A stretch of 64,000 nucleotides of DNA, taken from contig NZ_JBLKRT010000027.1 of assembly GCF_047607445.1 (NCBI RefSeq), positions 1 through 64,000 of the forward strand, in the 5' to 3' direction. The DNA comes from Crystallibacter sulfonylureivorans_A. GTDB taxonomy: Bacteria > Actinomycetota > Actinomycetes > Actinomycetales > Micrococcaceae. Positions 1-8,242 of this stretch are shown here, in pieces. Within the stretch, counting starts at the first letter, position 1; every line of letters begins with the position of its first letter. The notes beneath the pieces are model-generated. The model saw only the letters and a program-made list of their open reading frames with translations, was not told where the DNA came from and did no database searches. The position numbers and the translations under genes were made by a program.

Positions 1-996
1 GTTCATTTGCTGTTGGTGGATGCCCACCCCGGTGCCCGTCCGGTGCCGTTCGCGTCGCACAAGCGGCCGTTGTCGCTGGTGGCCTACCTGGACGCCGATG
101 GCAACATCACCGAGGAAGGCCAGCAGGAACTCATCGGTTTCGTTCGCGAGGCCTGGCGCTTCGCCGGGCAGCACCGCGCCGAAGACATGCTGGCCTTCTG
201 CACATCCGCCATCCGCGAGGCCGGCAATGGCAGGGCCGTGCTGGACCGGGTCAAGGCGGAGGCCAACGTCACGCTGCAGGAGCTGACTGGCCCGGAAGAG
301 GCCGGCATGACCCTGGTGGCAGTCCGTCGCTGGTACGGCTGGGGATCGGGCACCGTTCTGGACCTGGACATCGGCGGCGGCTCATTCGAAATGGCGATGG
401 GGCATGACGAACAGCCGGACCTGGCTGTTTCGGTGCCGCTGGGCGCCGGCCGGCTGACCCGGCAATGGCTGCCCGAGGACCCGCCGAGCGTGAAGAGCAT
501 CAAGGAACTGCACAGCTACATCCGTGAGACCATGGCTCCCGCCGTGGCGGAGTTCGCCGCCTTGGGCCGGCCGGACATGGTGGTGGGAACGTCCAAGACC
601 TTCCGCTCGCTGGCCCGGATTGCCGGAGCCGCTCCCTCGGCGGCGGGCCCCTACGTGCGGCGCGAATTGCACCGGACCGACTTGTCCCTGTGGGCCCGAC
701 GACTGGCGGCCATGCCGGTCAGCGACCGCGTGAATCTGCCGGGGGTTTCGGTGGTGCGGGCGCCGCAGCTGCTGGCGGGCGCGATGGTTGCCGAGGCAGC
801 GATGGAAATGTTCCGGATCGAGACACTGCAGATCTGCCCGTGGGCGCTGCGCGAAGGCCTGATCCTCAAACGCTTCGACCACCTGCTCTATGACAGCGAC
901 GCGCCGGTTAGCCCGGTGGGCACCATGCTGGTGCAGAAGGCGGTGGAGCCGGCCCCCGCCGTCGAAATAGTGGGAAGCTCGCAGCGCGGCAATTGA
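1..996 (+). CDS. ppx: Exopolyphosphatase / GppA-family phosphatase, 5' truncated by window edge
   Basis: Ppx/GppA phosphatases hydrolyse polyphosphate or pppGpp. The frame is open from base 1 (Val-His-Leu-Leu-Leu-Val-Asp), which is where this family continues from its start motif DIGSNT, so the true start lies before the window and the TTG at 7 is not the start. Visible motifs are the second phosphate-binding loop LDIGGGSFEM (about residues 120-130 of the visible part) and VGTSKTFRSLARI near residue 200. The actin-like ASKHA fold and the C-terminal length fit the short two-domain actinobacterial type, without the HD extension. In actinobacteria this gene commonly sits a few genes upstream of proC, as here. 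Whether it prefers polyphosphate or pppGpp cannot be told from sequence. Confidence 0.9.
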   Translation, partial: VHLLLVDAHPGARPVPFASHKRPLSLVAYLDADGNITEEGQQELIGFVREAWRFAGQHRAEDMLAFCTSAIREAGNGRAVLDRVKAEANVTLQELTGPEEAGMTLVAVRRWYGWGSGTVLDLDIGGGSFEMAMGHDEQPDLAVSVPLGAGRLTRQWLPEDPPSVKSIKELHSYIRETMAPAVAEFAALGRPDMVVGTSKTFRSLARIAGAAPSAAGPYVRRELHRTDLSLWARRLAAMPVSDRVNLPGVSVVRAPQLLAGAMVAEAAMEMFRIETLQICPWALREGLILKRFDHLLYDSDAPVSPVGTMLVQKAVEPAPAVEIVGSSQRGN

Positions 997-1104
997 CTGG
1001 CTCCGCAGTTCGTGGACATGTGCTGTGACGGCCGACGGCGCTGCCTTCACGGGTCGAAATAGGGCGGCGGGTTGAGAACAATGCTGCTCGTGCTGGAGCT
1101 CAGC

Positions 1105-1211
1105 GCTCCACAATTACGGAGCTTAAAAGGCGGCGCCGGCGAACATTGCGGTCGGTTGGGGGAGTCAACCGCTGTTCGCCGGCGCCCGGACCGGACCAGC
1201 AGATCCGGTCC
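1105..1211 (+). other. Cluster of three hairpins in the ppx-proC gap
   Basis: The 404-base gap between ppx and proC has no convincing gene. It holds three adjacent inverted repeats. The first is a 5-bp stem, GCTCC (1105-1109) with GGAGC (1118-1122). The second is a perfect 14-bp stem, GGCGCCGGCGAACA (1132-1145) with its complement at 1173-1186; its 27-base loop can itself pair GGTTG (1154-1158) with CAACC (1166-1170). The third is a 7-bp stem, GGACCGG (1188-1194) with CCGGTCC (1205-1211). There is no T-run after any of them. This could be a factor-dependent terminator of ppx or a structured small RNA; nothing here decides between these. Confidence 0.55.
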
Positions 1212-1326
1212 ATCATCACTCGCACCTTGATGAGGTCTTATAGACACTAGAGGGCGAAGTTGGGATAACCCCCTTAAGAACCTGAAAAGCAGCTGTGAGT
1301 TGTTTTTCGCTGTCCTCCGGCGCCCA

Positions 1327-1362
1327 CGTTCAGCGGCCCGTTCAGCGGCCCGTTCAGCGGCC
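1327..1362. repeat. Three tandem copies of a 12-bp unit upstream of proC
   Basis: CGTTCAGCGGCC occurs three times head to tail without mismatch, ending 38 bases before the proC start. The array lies where a promoter or operator for proC would be expected. Copy number may vary between strains. No function can be assigned. Confidence 0.8.
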
Positions 1363-1400
1363 TGTGCGCGGTAAGCGCCGGGGCAGCCCCACGTGATTCA

Positions 1401-2270
1401 ATGGCAGACATGACTGCTGAAGCCACTGGAACGTCATCCACCCGCCGCACCGTCTTCCTGGGCTGCGGCTCCATGAGTGAGGCCATCCTTGTGGGCCTGC
1501 TGTCCGCCGGAACGCCAGCGGGCCACGTGACGGCAACGGTGCGCCGCGGCGAGCGCGCCGAGGAGCTGCGTCATCGTTACCCGGGCCTGACGGTGCTGGC
1601 CGAGAATGACGACGCCGGTGCCAACGCCGCCGCCGTGCAGGGCGCCGACGTTGTAGTGCTGGGGGTCAAGCCGGTGGGCATTGCCGACATGTGCCGCAGC
1701 ATCGCCTCGGCGCTGGATCCGACCACGGTGGTGGTCTCTGTGGCGGCGGCAGTCACTATCGACACGATGGAAGCGGCGCTGCCGGAAGGCCAGCCGCTGG
1801 TGCGCAGCATGCCCAATACGCCGCTCAAGGTCCGCCGCGGGGCCGTCGGCATCTCGGCGGGCAGCCATGTGACCGATTCCCAGCTGAACGCCGCCCGTGA
1901 GGTGTTCGCCGGAGCTGGCACCGTCGTCGTCGTTCCGGAGGAGCAACTGGACGCGGTGTCCGCGGTCAGCGGTTCGGGTCCCGCCTACGCGTTCTATCTG
2001 GCCGAAGCGATGGCTGCTGCCGGGGTGGAGCTGGGGCTGGACCCGGAGCTGTCCATGACGCTGGCCCGTGAAACGGTGGCCGGGGCTGGCATCATGCTTT
2101 CCGAGCAGGACGCTGACCCGGCCGTGCTGCGCCGCAACGTCACCAGCCCCAATGGCACCACGGAGCGGGCCATCGCCGCTTTCGATGAGGCCGGCCTGCC
2201 AAAGATCATTGCGCGCGGCGCAGCGGCCGCCGCGGAACGGGCGGCCGAACTGTCCCGCGAGCTGGCCTGA
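1401..2270 (+). CDS. proC: Pyrroline-5-carboxylate reductase
   Basis: Reduces 1-pyrroline-5-carboxylate to proline with NAD(P)H, the last step of proline synthesis, in the cytoplasm. The 289 residues show an N-terminal Rossmann motif GCGSMSEAIL (residues 21-30), the family segment MPNTPLKVRRG near residue 140, and the C-terminal dimerisation/active-site signature around AVSGSGPAYAF and VTSPNGTTE. Length is a little above the usual 270 because of about 15 extra N-terminal residues. ATG 1401 was taken, but ATG 1410 is also possible and neither has a clear Shine-Dalgarno. The gene follows the hairpin cluster and a 12-bp tandem repeat, so it probably has its own promoter. Confidence 0.95.
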   Translation: MADMTAEATGTSSTRRTVFLGCGSMSEAILVGLLSAGTPAGHVTATVRRGERAEELRHRYPGLTVLAENDDAGANAAAVQGADVVVLGVKPVGIADMCRSIASALDPTTVVVSVAAAVTIDTMEAALPEGQPLVRSMPNTPLKVRRGAVGISAGSHVTDSQLNAAREVFAGAGTVVVVPEEQLDAVSAVSGSGPAYAFYLAEAMAAAGVELGLDPELSMTLARETVAGAGIMLSEQDADPAVLRRNVTSPNGTTERAIAAFDEAGLPKIIARGAAAAAERAAELSRELA

Positions 2271-2384
2271 GCCGGCCGTCCAGCGGGCGGCAGCAGCTGC
2301 GCGACCGGTCCCCGCGCCCGGCTCGGGGGATGAGTCAGGGCCGCGCCAGGGCCAAGCCCGGATCAAGGCCGTGTCAGGGCTCTC

Positions 2385-3071
2385 TCAGGGCCGCGCGGCG
2401 AAGCGTTCCAGCAAGTCCACGTGGCCGGAGACAATCAGCATGTCCCGGCTGGATACCTTGGTTTCAGGACGCGCGTAGGTGAAGTCTTCGCCGGGGGATT
2501 TCACCCCCACCACGGTGACGCCGTACTTGGAGCGCACCTGTGACTCGCCCAGGGTGAAGCCCTGCGTTTCCTTCGGCGGGTACATCTTCACTATGGCGAA
2601 TCCATCGTCGAACTCGATGAAGTCCAGCATGCGGCCGCCCACCAGGTGGGCCGCGCGCCGGCCGGCGTCTGCCTCGGGGTAGATCACGTGGTTGGCGCCG
2701 ATGCGGGAGAGGATCTTGCCGTGCGAGGGCGTGATGGCCTTGACCCAGAGGTGTTCGATGCCCAGGTCCACCAGATTCACGGTGATCAACACCGAGGATT
2801 CGATCGACGTGCCGACCCCGACAACTGCCGCGCTGAACTCTTGGGCACCGAGCTGGCGCAGCGCGTCGATGTTGGTGGCGTCCGCCTCCACCACATGGGT
2901 CAGTTGGCCCGACCACTTCTGCACCAGGGCCGGATCCCGTTCGATCGCCAGTACCTCGCGGCCCTGCCGGACCAGCTGTTCAGCGGTGGAGGCGCCAAAC
3001 CGGCCCAATCCGACGACCAGCACGGGCGCATTGTGGGCGGGGCGTTTGTTCGATGCGGACTTGTCAGCCAA
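2385..3071 (-). CDS. ktrA: KtrA/TrkA-type potassium uptake regulatory subunit
   Basis: Cytoplasmic gating ring of a Ktr potassium channel-transporter. The N-terminal RCK_N domain carries the nucleotide-binding motif GLGRFG (residues 21-26); the C-terminal RCK_C domain runs from about residue 145 to the end. At 228 residues it has the single-RCK architecture of KtrA rather than the double-length TrkA of proteobacteria. Its start overlaps the end of the ktrB gene upstream by 8 bases, which implies translational coupling and a two-gene operon. Which nucleotide it senses (ATP/ADP, NAD or c-di-AMP through RCK_C) cannot be decided by reading. Confidence 0.92.
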   Translation of the reverse strand: MADKSASNKRPAHNAPVLVVGLGRFGASTAEQLVRQGREVLAIERDPALVQKWSGQLTHVVEADATNIDALRQLGAQEFSAAVVGVGTSIESSVLITVNLVDLGIEHLWVKAITPSHGKILSRIGANHVIYPEADAGRRAAHLVGGRMLDFIEFDDGFAIVKMYPPKETQGFTLGESQVRSKYGVTVVGVKSPGEDFTYARPETKVSSRDMLIVSGHVDLLERFAARP

Positions 3072-4476
3072 TGATCGGCCTCTCTTCTGGGTAGTGGAAC
3101 AACTGGCGCCGTTCGCGCAGCGCCAACGCGGCGGCCAGGGTGATGGTCCCGACGCGGCCCGCGAACATCAGCGCGCAGAGCACGTATTTGCCCTCCGGGG
3201 GCAGCTCGGCGCTCAGGCCTGTGCTCAGGCCGCAGGTGGCGAACGCGGAGATGACTTCGAACAGCACCCGGTCCAGGGTTGCGCCGGTGAGGGCCAGCAG
3301 TATCCCGGACGCGACGGCTACAAAGGTGGCGCCCATGACGATCACCGAGATGGCCACCCGCATGGCGCCCTCCGGAATGGTCCGGCCGTGGATCTTCACG
3401 TCCCGGTCGCCGCGGGCCTCGGCGACGATGGCCAGGAACACAATGGCGATGGTCGTGACCTTGATGCCGCCGGCAGTCGACGCGGACCCGCCGCCGGCGA
3501 ACATCAGGGCGTCGGTGAACAGCATGGTGGTCGGCTCCAGGTTGTTCATGTCCACCAGATTGAAGCCGAGCGATCGGGTCATGACGGAGGCGAAGGCGGA
3601 GTGCAGGACCTTGTCCCAGACGGTCATGCCGTCCAGCGTCGCCGGGTTGTTCCACTCCAGGGCCCCCCACACCAAGGCGCCGACCACCAGCAGGATCAGG
3701 GACACTTCGACGGTGATCTTGGTGTGCAGGTTCCATTTGTTGAAGCGCCAGCCACGCTCCAGCAACACCATCACCACCGGGAAGCCGAGGCTGCCCAAGA
3801 AGCCTCCGACCATCAGCGGAATCAGGATCCACTCGTCGGTTTCGTAGGGAACCAGCCCGTCCGTGTGCGGGGTGAAACCGGCATTGTTGAAGGACGAAAT
3901 GGAGTAGAAGATGCCGTGCCAGGCGGCCTGGGGAAAGGATTCGCCAAGCATCAGGAAGCGGGGGAAAAGCACCAGGGCCAGGATCACTTCAATAATGACC
4001 GAGGTGGTGATCACGATCCGCAGCAGGGTACCGACTTCGCCGAGACGCCCGGCGTTGCTCATGGCTGATTGGGCGATCAGCTTGCCGCGGACACCCAGCC
4101 GCTTGCTCACCATGAGCGCCAGCAGCGAGGCCAAGGTCAGCGTGCCCAAGCCGCCGATGAAAATGGCCAGCAGGATGACGGCTTGGCCCAGGAACGTCCA
4201 ATGGACGGCGGTGGAAACCACGGTCAGGCCCGTGACGCAGACCGCGGAGACCGCGGTGAAGAAAGCATCATATAGCGGGGTGATTTGCCCGTCCCTGGCG
4301 GCCGCTGGCAAGGACAGCAGCCCGGTGAACACCAGGATCACCGCCACGTAGACGATCAGGGCCAGCCGCGCAGGCGAGCTGTTGGCGACGCTGTCCACGA
4401 AGTCGCGGAGCGTGCGCAGGAGCCAGAATCGTCCGTGCTCCTGCTCGGCCAGCCACGACGGCTGCTGTCTGGTCAT
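3064..4476 (-). CDS. ktrB: KtrB/TrkH-type potassium transporter membrane subunit
   Basis: Ion-conducting subunit partnered with KtrA. The 470 residues contain four M1-P-M2 repeats, and the four pore loops can be read in order: TAVSAVCVTGLT, SISSFNNAGFTP, SAFASVMTRSLGFN and ISAFATCGLSTGL. Each has the conserved glycine that replaces the GYG filter of K+ channels in this family. The N-terminal leader of about 50 residues is hydrophilic. It is the first gene of the ktrB-ktrA pair and is transcribed divergently from acuC; the 120-base spacer is AT-richer than its surroundings and probably holds both promoters. I see no long leader that could be a c-di-AMP riboswitch. Confidence 0.93.
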   Translation of the reverse strand: MTRQQPSWLAEQEHGRFWLLRTLRDFVDSVANSSPARLALIVYVAVILVFTGLLSLPAAARDGQITPLYDAFFTAVSAVCVTGLTVVSTAVHWTFLGQAVILLAIFIGGLGTLTLASLLALMVSKRLGVRGKLIAQSAMSNAGRLGEVGTLLRIVITTSVIIEVILALVLFPRFLMLGESFPQAAWHGIFYSISSFNNAGFTPHTDGLVPYETDEWILIPLMVGGFLGSLGFPVVMVLLERGWRFNKWNLHTKITVEVSLILLVVGALVWGALEWNNPATLDGMTVWDKVLHSAFASVMTRSLGFNLVDMNNLEPTTMLFTDALMFAGGGSASTAGGIKVTTIAIVFLAIVAEARGDRDVKIHGRTIPEGAMRVAISVIVMGATFVAVASGILLALTGATLDRVLFEVISAFATCGLSTGLSAELPPEGKYVLCALMFAGRVGTITLAAALALRERRQLFHYPEERPIIG

Positions 4477-4598
4477 CCCGATCGCTTCTGTCCGGCTCCG
4501 AATCGCTGATTTGTTCCTTGCAGTAGTAAATCATCAATTACCCGTGCGGGCGCCGGACGAATGCGTGCCGGAGAGCGGTTTCGCGTAGCCTGTCTGTG

Positions 4599-5801
4599 AT
4601 GTCAGCTACCCCAGTTCCCCCGGTTCCCACTTTGGCGGTGTGGAGCGACTCCCTCTTGGCCTACAATTTCGGCGCTCACCACCCCATGTCCCCGATCCGG
4701 TTGGAGCTGACTGCGCGGTTGGCCGACGAATACGCCATCTTCCACCGGCCGAATGTCACTTTGGCCGCGGCGGAGAGCGCCGGGGACGCCGAGTTGGAAA
4801 CGGTCCACGATCCGGCCTACGTCGCAGCGGTAAAGGCGGTCAGTGAAGACCCGTCGGCGGTGGATGAAGCGCGCGGACTCGGCACCGAAGACGATCCGGT
4901 GTTCGCCGGCATGCATGCCGCCAGCGCCCGGATTGCAGGCGCCTCGCTCCAGTTGGCGTCCGCCATTCTGGACGGGTCGGCGCTGCATGCGGTCAACTTT
5001 GCCGGCGGCATGCACCACGCGGCGCGAGGCAAGGCGAGCGGGTTCTGCATCTACAACGACTGCGCACTGGCCATCCAACGCCTGCTGGACGGCGGCGTGC
5101 AACGGGTTGCCTATGTGGACGTTGATGCCCACCATGGCGATGGCGTGCAGTCGATTTTCTACAACGACCCGCGGGTGCTGACCATCTCCTTGCATGAGAC
5201 CGGTACCCACCTGTTTCCCGGAACGGGTTTCGCCAACGAAAGCGGCGGCGCAGAGGCGCTGGGCAGTTCGGTCAACGTAGCCCTTCCACCCCGGAGCGGT
5301 GATGCCGCCTTCCTGCGCGCCTTCCACGCGGTGGTCCCGCAGCTGGTCAGGGCCTTTGCGCCCGAAGTAATCGTTAGCCAGCATGGCTGTGACAACCACG
5401 CCCGCGACATGCTGAGCAGCCTGCGCCTGAGCATTGACGCGCAACGGCAGATGATGCTTGACATGGCCGATCTGGCCCGCGAGGTCGCGGACGACCGGTG
5501 GATCGCCACCGGCGGCGGCGGCTACGACGTCTTCAACGTGGTCCCGCGGTCCTGGACCCACATGCTGGCCATTGTTTCCGGCCGGCCCATCCCGTTGCAC
5601 AGCGAGGTGCCGCAGTCCTGGCACGAGTACGTGGAGGTGCGGTACGGTCAGCAGGCTCCGCTGTACATGGGCGACGACGCCGACCTCTGGTGGCGTTCCT
5701 GGGAAGTCGGTTATGACCCGAACGACAGCGTGGACCGCACCGTGATGGCTACCCGCAAGGAAATCTTCCCGTACCACGGCCTGGATCCGTGGTTCGACTG
5801 A
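4599..5801 (+). CDS. acuC: AcuC-like class I histone-deacetylase-fold protein
   Basis: Zn-dependent amidohydrolase of the arginase/deacetylase fold. AcuC removes acetyl groups from lysines, classically from acetyl-CoA synthetase. Key motifs are AGGMHHAARGKASGFCIYND, YVDVDAHHGDGVQ (metal ligands Asp and His), HETGTHLFPGTG, SQHGCDNHARD and TGGGGYDVFN. The 400-residue length is typical. A -10-like TAGCCT (4586-4591) stands 7 bases before ATG 4599, so the mRNA is probably leaderless at this ATG; GTG 4596 is the alternative. No acetyl-CoA synthetase gene is beside it, so the substrate is inferred from the family only. Confidence 0.9.
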   Translation: MSATPVPPVPTLAVWSDSLLAYNFGAHHPMSPIRLELTARLADEYAIFHRPNVTLAAAESAGDAELETVHDPAYVAAVKAVSEDPSAVDEARGLGTEDDPVFAGMHAASARIAGASLQLASAILDGSALHAVNFAGGMHHAARGKASGFCIYNDCALAIQRLLDGGVQRVAYVDVDAHHGDGVQSIFYNDPRVLTISLHETGTHLFPGTGFANESGGAEALGSSVNVALPPRSGDAAFLRAFHAVVPQLVRAFAPEVIVSQHGCDNHARDMLSSLRLSIDAQRQMMLDMADLAREVADDRWIATGGGGYDVFNVVPRSWTHMLAIVSGRPIPLHSEVPQSWHEYVEVRYGQQAPLYMGDDADLWWRSWEVGYDPNDSVDRTVMATRKEIFPYHGLDPWFD

Positions 5802-5922
5802 GCTCTCCTCTCTTGTCCACTGTTGGTGTTCCGGCGCGCATGGTGTAACGATTTCGCTGTCTGCGGTTTCCGAACAGCCGCCGGGGGTGCCCGGCGGGCA
5901 TATATGCGATTAGGGTAATGGA

Positions 5923-6396
5923 ATGGCCATCGATGACGTCTTTGCAGTGATTGCCGAAGGTACGCGCCGGGACATACTCGGTTCGCTTCGCGACGGAGAT
6001 AAGGCGGTCGGCGAGCTGGTCGAAGAACTCGAAGTCAGCCAGCCGACCGTCTCCAAGCATTTGAAGGTGCTGCGCGAGGCCGGCTTGGTGTCCATGCGCG
6101 CCCAGGGGCAGAAGCGGTACTACTCGCTGCGGACCGGGCCACTGCAGGATGTGGCCGAATGGATTGTCGGCTTCGGTGTCGAAGTGCTGCCCGCGGCCGA
6201 GCCGGTGGCACCGGTGGTGGCGGCCGCCGTCGTTGCTCCCCAAGAGCCGGGACATGCGGTCTCCGGACGAAGCCTGGAAGTTCCGGTGCCGGCCAACCTC
6301 AGCCGGTCGCTGGGGCAGGCCGCGAACAAAGCGACCACCAAGGCTGCCGACCTCTTTGCGCATCTGCCCAAACTGCCGCGCCGGCGCCGCGGGTAA
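5923..6396 (+). CDS. ArsR-family winged-helix regulator with alanine-rich tail
   Basis: Residues 1-85 form an ArsR-type winged helix-turn-helix; the recognition region is VGELVEELEVSQPTVSKHLKVL, followed by the wing GQKRYYSLR. No metal-binding Cys motif such as CxC is present, so it belongs to the non-metal subgroup. Residues 90-157 are alanine- and proline-rich, then end in LPKLPRRRRG. A TAGGGT box 6 bases before ATG suggests a leaderless transcript. The last codons and the stop lie inside the first copy of a 34-bp tandem repeat, so the C-terminus may have been reshaped by repeat expansion. Target unknown; it precedes gdhA in the same direction, separated by about 400 bases. Confidence 0.88.
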   Translation: MAIDDVFAVIAEGTRRDILGSLRDGDKAVGELVEELEVSQPTVSKHLKVLREAGLVSMRAQGQKRYYSLRTGPLQDVAEWIVGFGVEVLPAAEPVAPVVAAAVVAPQEPGHAVSGRSLEVPVPANLSRSLGQAANKATTKAADLFAHLPKLPRRRRG

Positions 6397-6499
6397 GCGT
6401 GACGAGCTGCCGCGACGGCGCCGCGCGTAAGTGCGACGAGCTGCCGCGCCGGCGCCGCGGGTAAGCGCGACGAGCTGCCGCGCCAGAGCCGCGGCTGAA
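6373..6499. repeat. 34-bp tandem repeat, 3.7 copies, overlapping the ArsR gene end
   Basis: Units begin CTGCCGCGCCGGCGCCGCGG and end in GACGAG. Copies lie at 6373-6406, 6407-6440, 6441-6474 and a partial one at 6475-6499. Copies 1 and 3 differ at one base and copy 2 at a few. Because 34 is not a multiple of 3, further copies cannot extend the ArsR frame, whose stop is in copy 1. The rest of the gap up to gdhA at 6804 holds GC-rich sequence with a small AT-rich island near 6690-6750 that probably carries the gdhA promoter. Confidence 0.85.
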
Positions 6500-6803
6500 C
6501 GCTCGCCGGGGATGGCCGGCACCGGAGGCCGGGCGGTGATGACTCACACATTCTGTCTCCGCATGCTTGTTCCCGATGCGGGTGTCCGCCCGCACATTTC
6601 GCGCACGCCAACGCTGCGCGGGGCCGGAATTATAGGGCCGGGCGCGGTACAACAGCCGGTATCACCGCGGCGCGGCCGCGTTACGGGGCACTTCAGCGAT
6701 ATGTCAGATGTGTTTCTTGGTTCCCGCCTCGGTGTGGTTTTCTTTGTGAGGGCCTGAAGCAAGTTGAGTGCCCCAATACGTCAGCTAGGGAAGGGACGCA
6801 CCC

Positions 6804-8144
6804 ATGGATGCCCATCTGCTTGAAGTCCGCGACGAAGTCTTCCGCCGCAATCCAGGCGAAACGGAATTCCACCAGGCCGTCAACGAAGTCTTTGAAACCC
6901 TGGAGCCGCTCTCCGCCCGGCACCCCGAATACACCGATGCCGCCATTCTGCAGCGTATCTGCGAACCCGAACGCCAGATCATCTTCCGGGTCCCGTGGAT
7001 GGACGACGCCGGCAACGTCCAGATCAACCGTGGCTTCCGCGTCGAATTCAACTCCGCACTCGGCCCGTACAAGGGCGGCCTGCGGTTCCACCCGTCGGTG
7101 TACCTGGGCATTGTCAAATTCCTGGGCTTCGAGCAGATCTTCAAGAATGCCCTGACCGGCATGCCCATCGGCGGCGGCAAGGGCGGCTCGGACTTTGACC
7201 CGCGCGGCCGTTCCGACAACGAAGTGATGCGTTTCTGCCAGTCCTTCATGACCGAGCTGTACCGCCACATTGGCGAATACACCGACGTTCCCGCCGGAGA
7301 CATGGGCGTGGGTACCCGCGAGATCGGCTACCTGTTCGGCCAGTACAAGCGCATCACTAACCGCTACGAGTCCGGCGTGCTCACCGGCAAGGGCACCGGC
7401 TGGGGCGGTTCGCTGGTCCGGCCCGAAGCCACCGGCTACGGCGCCGTGCTGTTCGCCCAGGAGATGCTCAAGACCCGGGGCCAGAGCTTCGACGGTCAGC
7501 GCGTGGTGATCTCCGGTTCCGGCAACGTGGCGATCAACGCCATCGAAAAGGCCCAGGCGCTCGGTGCCAAGGTGGTCACCGCCTCCGACTCCGGCGGTTA
7601 CGTGGTGGACGAAGCCGGCATCGACGTCGAACTGCTGCGCCAGATCAAGGAAGTTGAGCGCGGCCGCATCTCCGACTACGCCGAGCGCCGCGGCGCCGGC
7701 GTCCACTACGTGGCCGAGGGCAATGTCTGGGACGTCGACTGCACCGTGGCCCTGCCCAGCGCGACGCAGAACGAGTTGGACGACAAGTCCGCCCGCCGCC
7801 TGGTGGAAGCCGGTTTGGTTGCGGTCGCCGAAGGCGCCAATATGCCCTGCACCAGCGAAGCCGCCGCCATCTTCCAGGAAGCGAATGTGCTCTTCGGCCC
7901 CGGCAAGGCAGCCAATGCCGGCGGCGTGGCCACCTCCGCGCTGGAAATGCAGCAGAACGCCAGCCGCGACGCGTGGAGCTTCGAGTACACCGAACAGCGG
8001 CTGACGGACATCATGGTGGGCATCCACGACCGCTGTGCCGAGACCGCCGACAAGTACGGCATGCCCGGCAACTACGTGGCCGGCGCCAACATCTCCGGCT
8101 TCAAGAAGGTTGCAGACGCGATGCTGGCACAGGGGCTCATCTAG
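6804..8144 (+). CDS. gdhA: NADP-type glutamate dehydrogenase
   Basis: Interconverts 2-oxoglutarate plus ammonium and glutamate. The 446 residues match the hexameric short GDH family (about 450). Visible signatures are GPYKGGLRFHPSV, the catalytic-lysine region GMPIGGGKGGSDFDPRGRSD, PAGDMGVGTREIGYL, and the Rossmann motif VVISGSGNVAINA. The order of these motifs and the length fit the anabolic NADP enzyme of actinobacteria. ATG 6804 follows a GGAAGGGA Shine-Dalgarno at about 10 bases. A strong intrinsic terminator follows the stop. I saw no clear GlnR or AmtR box upstream. Confidence 0.95.
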   Translation: MDAHLLEVRDEVFRRNPGETEFHQAVNEVFETLEPLSARHPEYTDAAILQRICEPERQIIFRVPWMDDAGNVQINRGFRVEFNSALGPYKGGLRFHPSVYLGIVKFLGFEQIFKNALTGMPIGGGKGGSDFDPRGRSDNEVMRFCQSFMTELYRHIGEYTDVPAGDMGVGTREIGYLFGQYKRITNRYESGVLTGKGTGWGGSLVRPEATGYGAVLFAQEMLKTRGQSFDGQRVVISGSGNVAINAIEKAQALGAKVVTASDSGGYVVDEAGIDVELLRQIKEVERGRISDYAERRGAGVHYVAEGNVWDVDCTVALPSATQNELDDKSARRLVEAGLVAVAEGANMPCTSEAAAIFQEANVLFGPGKAANAGGVATSALEMQQNASRDAWSFEYTEQRLTDIMVGIHDRCAETADKYGMPGNYVAGANISGFKKVADAMLAQGLI

Positions 8145-8175
8145 TCCCGCTGACCCGGCAAAAACCCACTGCACG

Positions 8176-8212
8176 ACGACGGTGCCCGCCCTGAGGCGGG
8201 CACCGTCGTTTT
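8176..8212 (+). terminator. Intrinsic terminator after gdhA
   Basis: A perfect 15-bp stem ACGACGGTGCCCGCC (8176-8190) with loop CTGA and its complement at 8195-8209 is followed by a T tract (8209-8212). It closes the gdhA transcript just before the -10 box of the next gene. Confidence 0.9.
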
Positions 8213-8242
8213 GGTCTCGGTGCGGAACTGTAAGCTCGGTCC

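Noticed and set aside
2692..4068. Long open frame on the plus strand opposite ktrA/ktrB
   Set aside because: Gln/His/Gly-rich translation without family features; it is the antisense shadow of two clear potassium transporter genes in high-GC DNA.
4477..4598. Possible c-di-AMP riboswitch before ktrB
   Set aside because: The spacer is only about 120 bases, is shared with a divergent gene, and lacks the conserved core of the ydaO/yuaA class.
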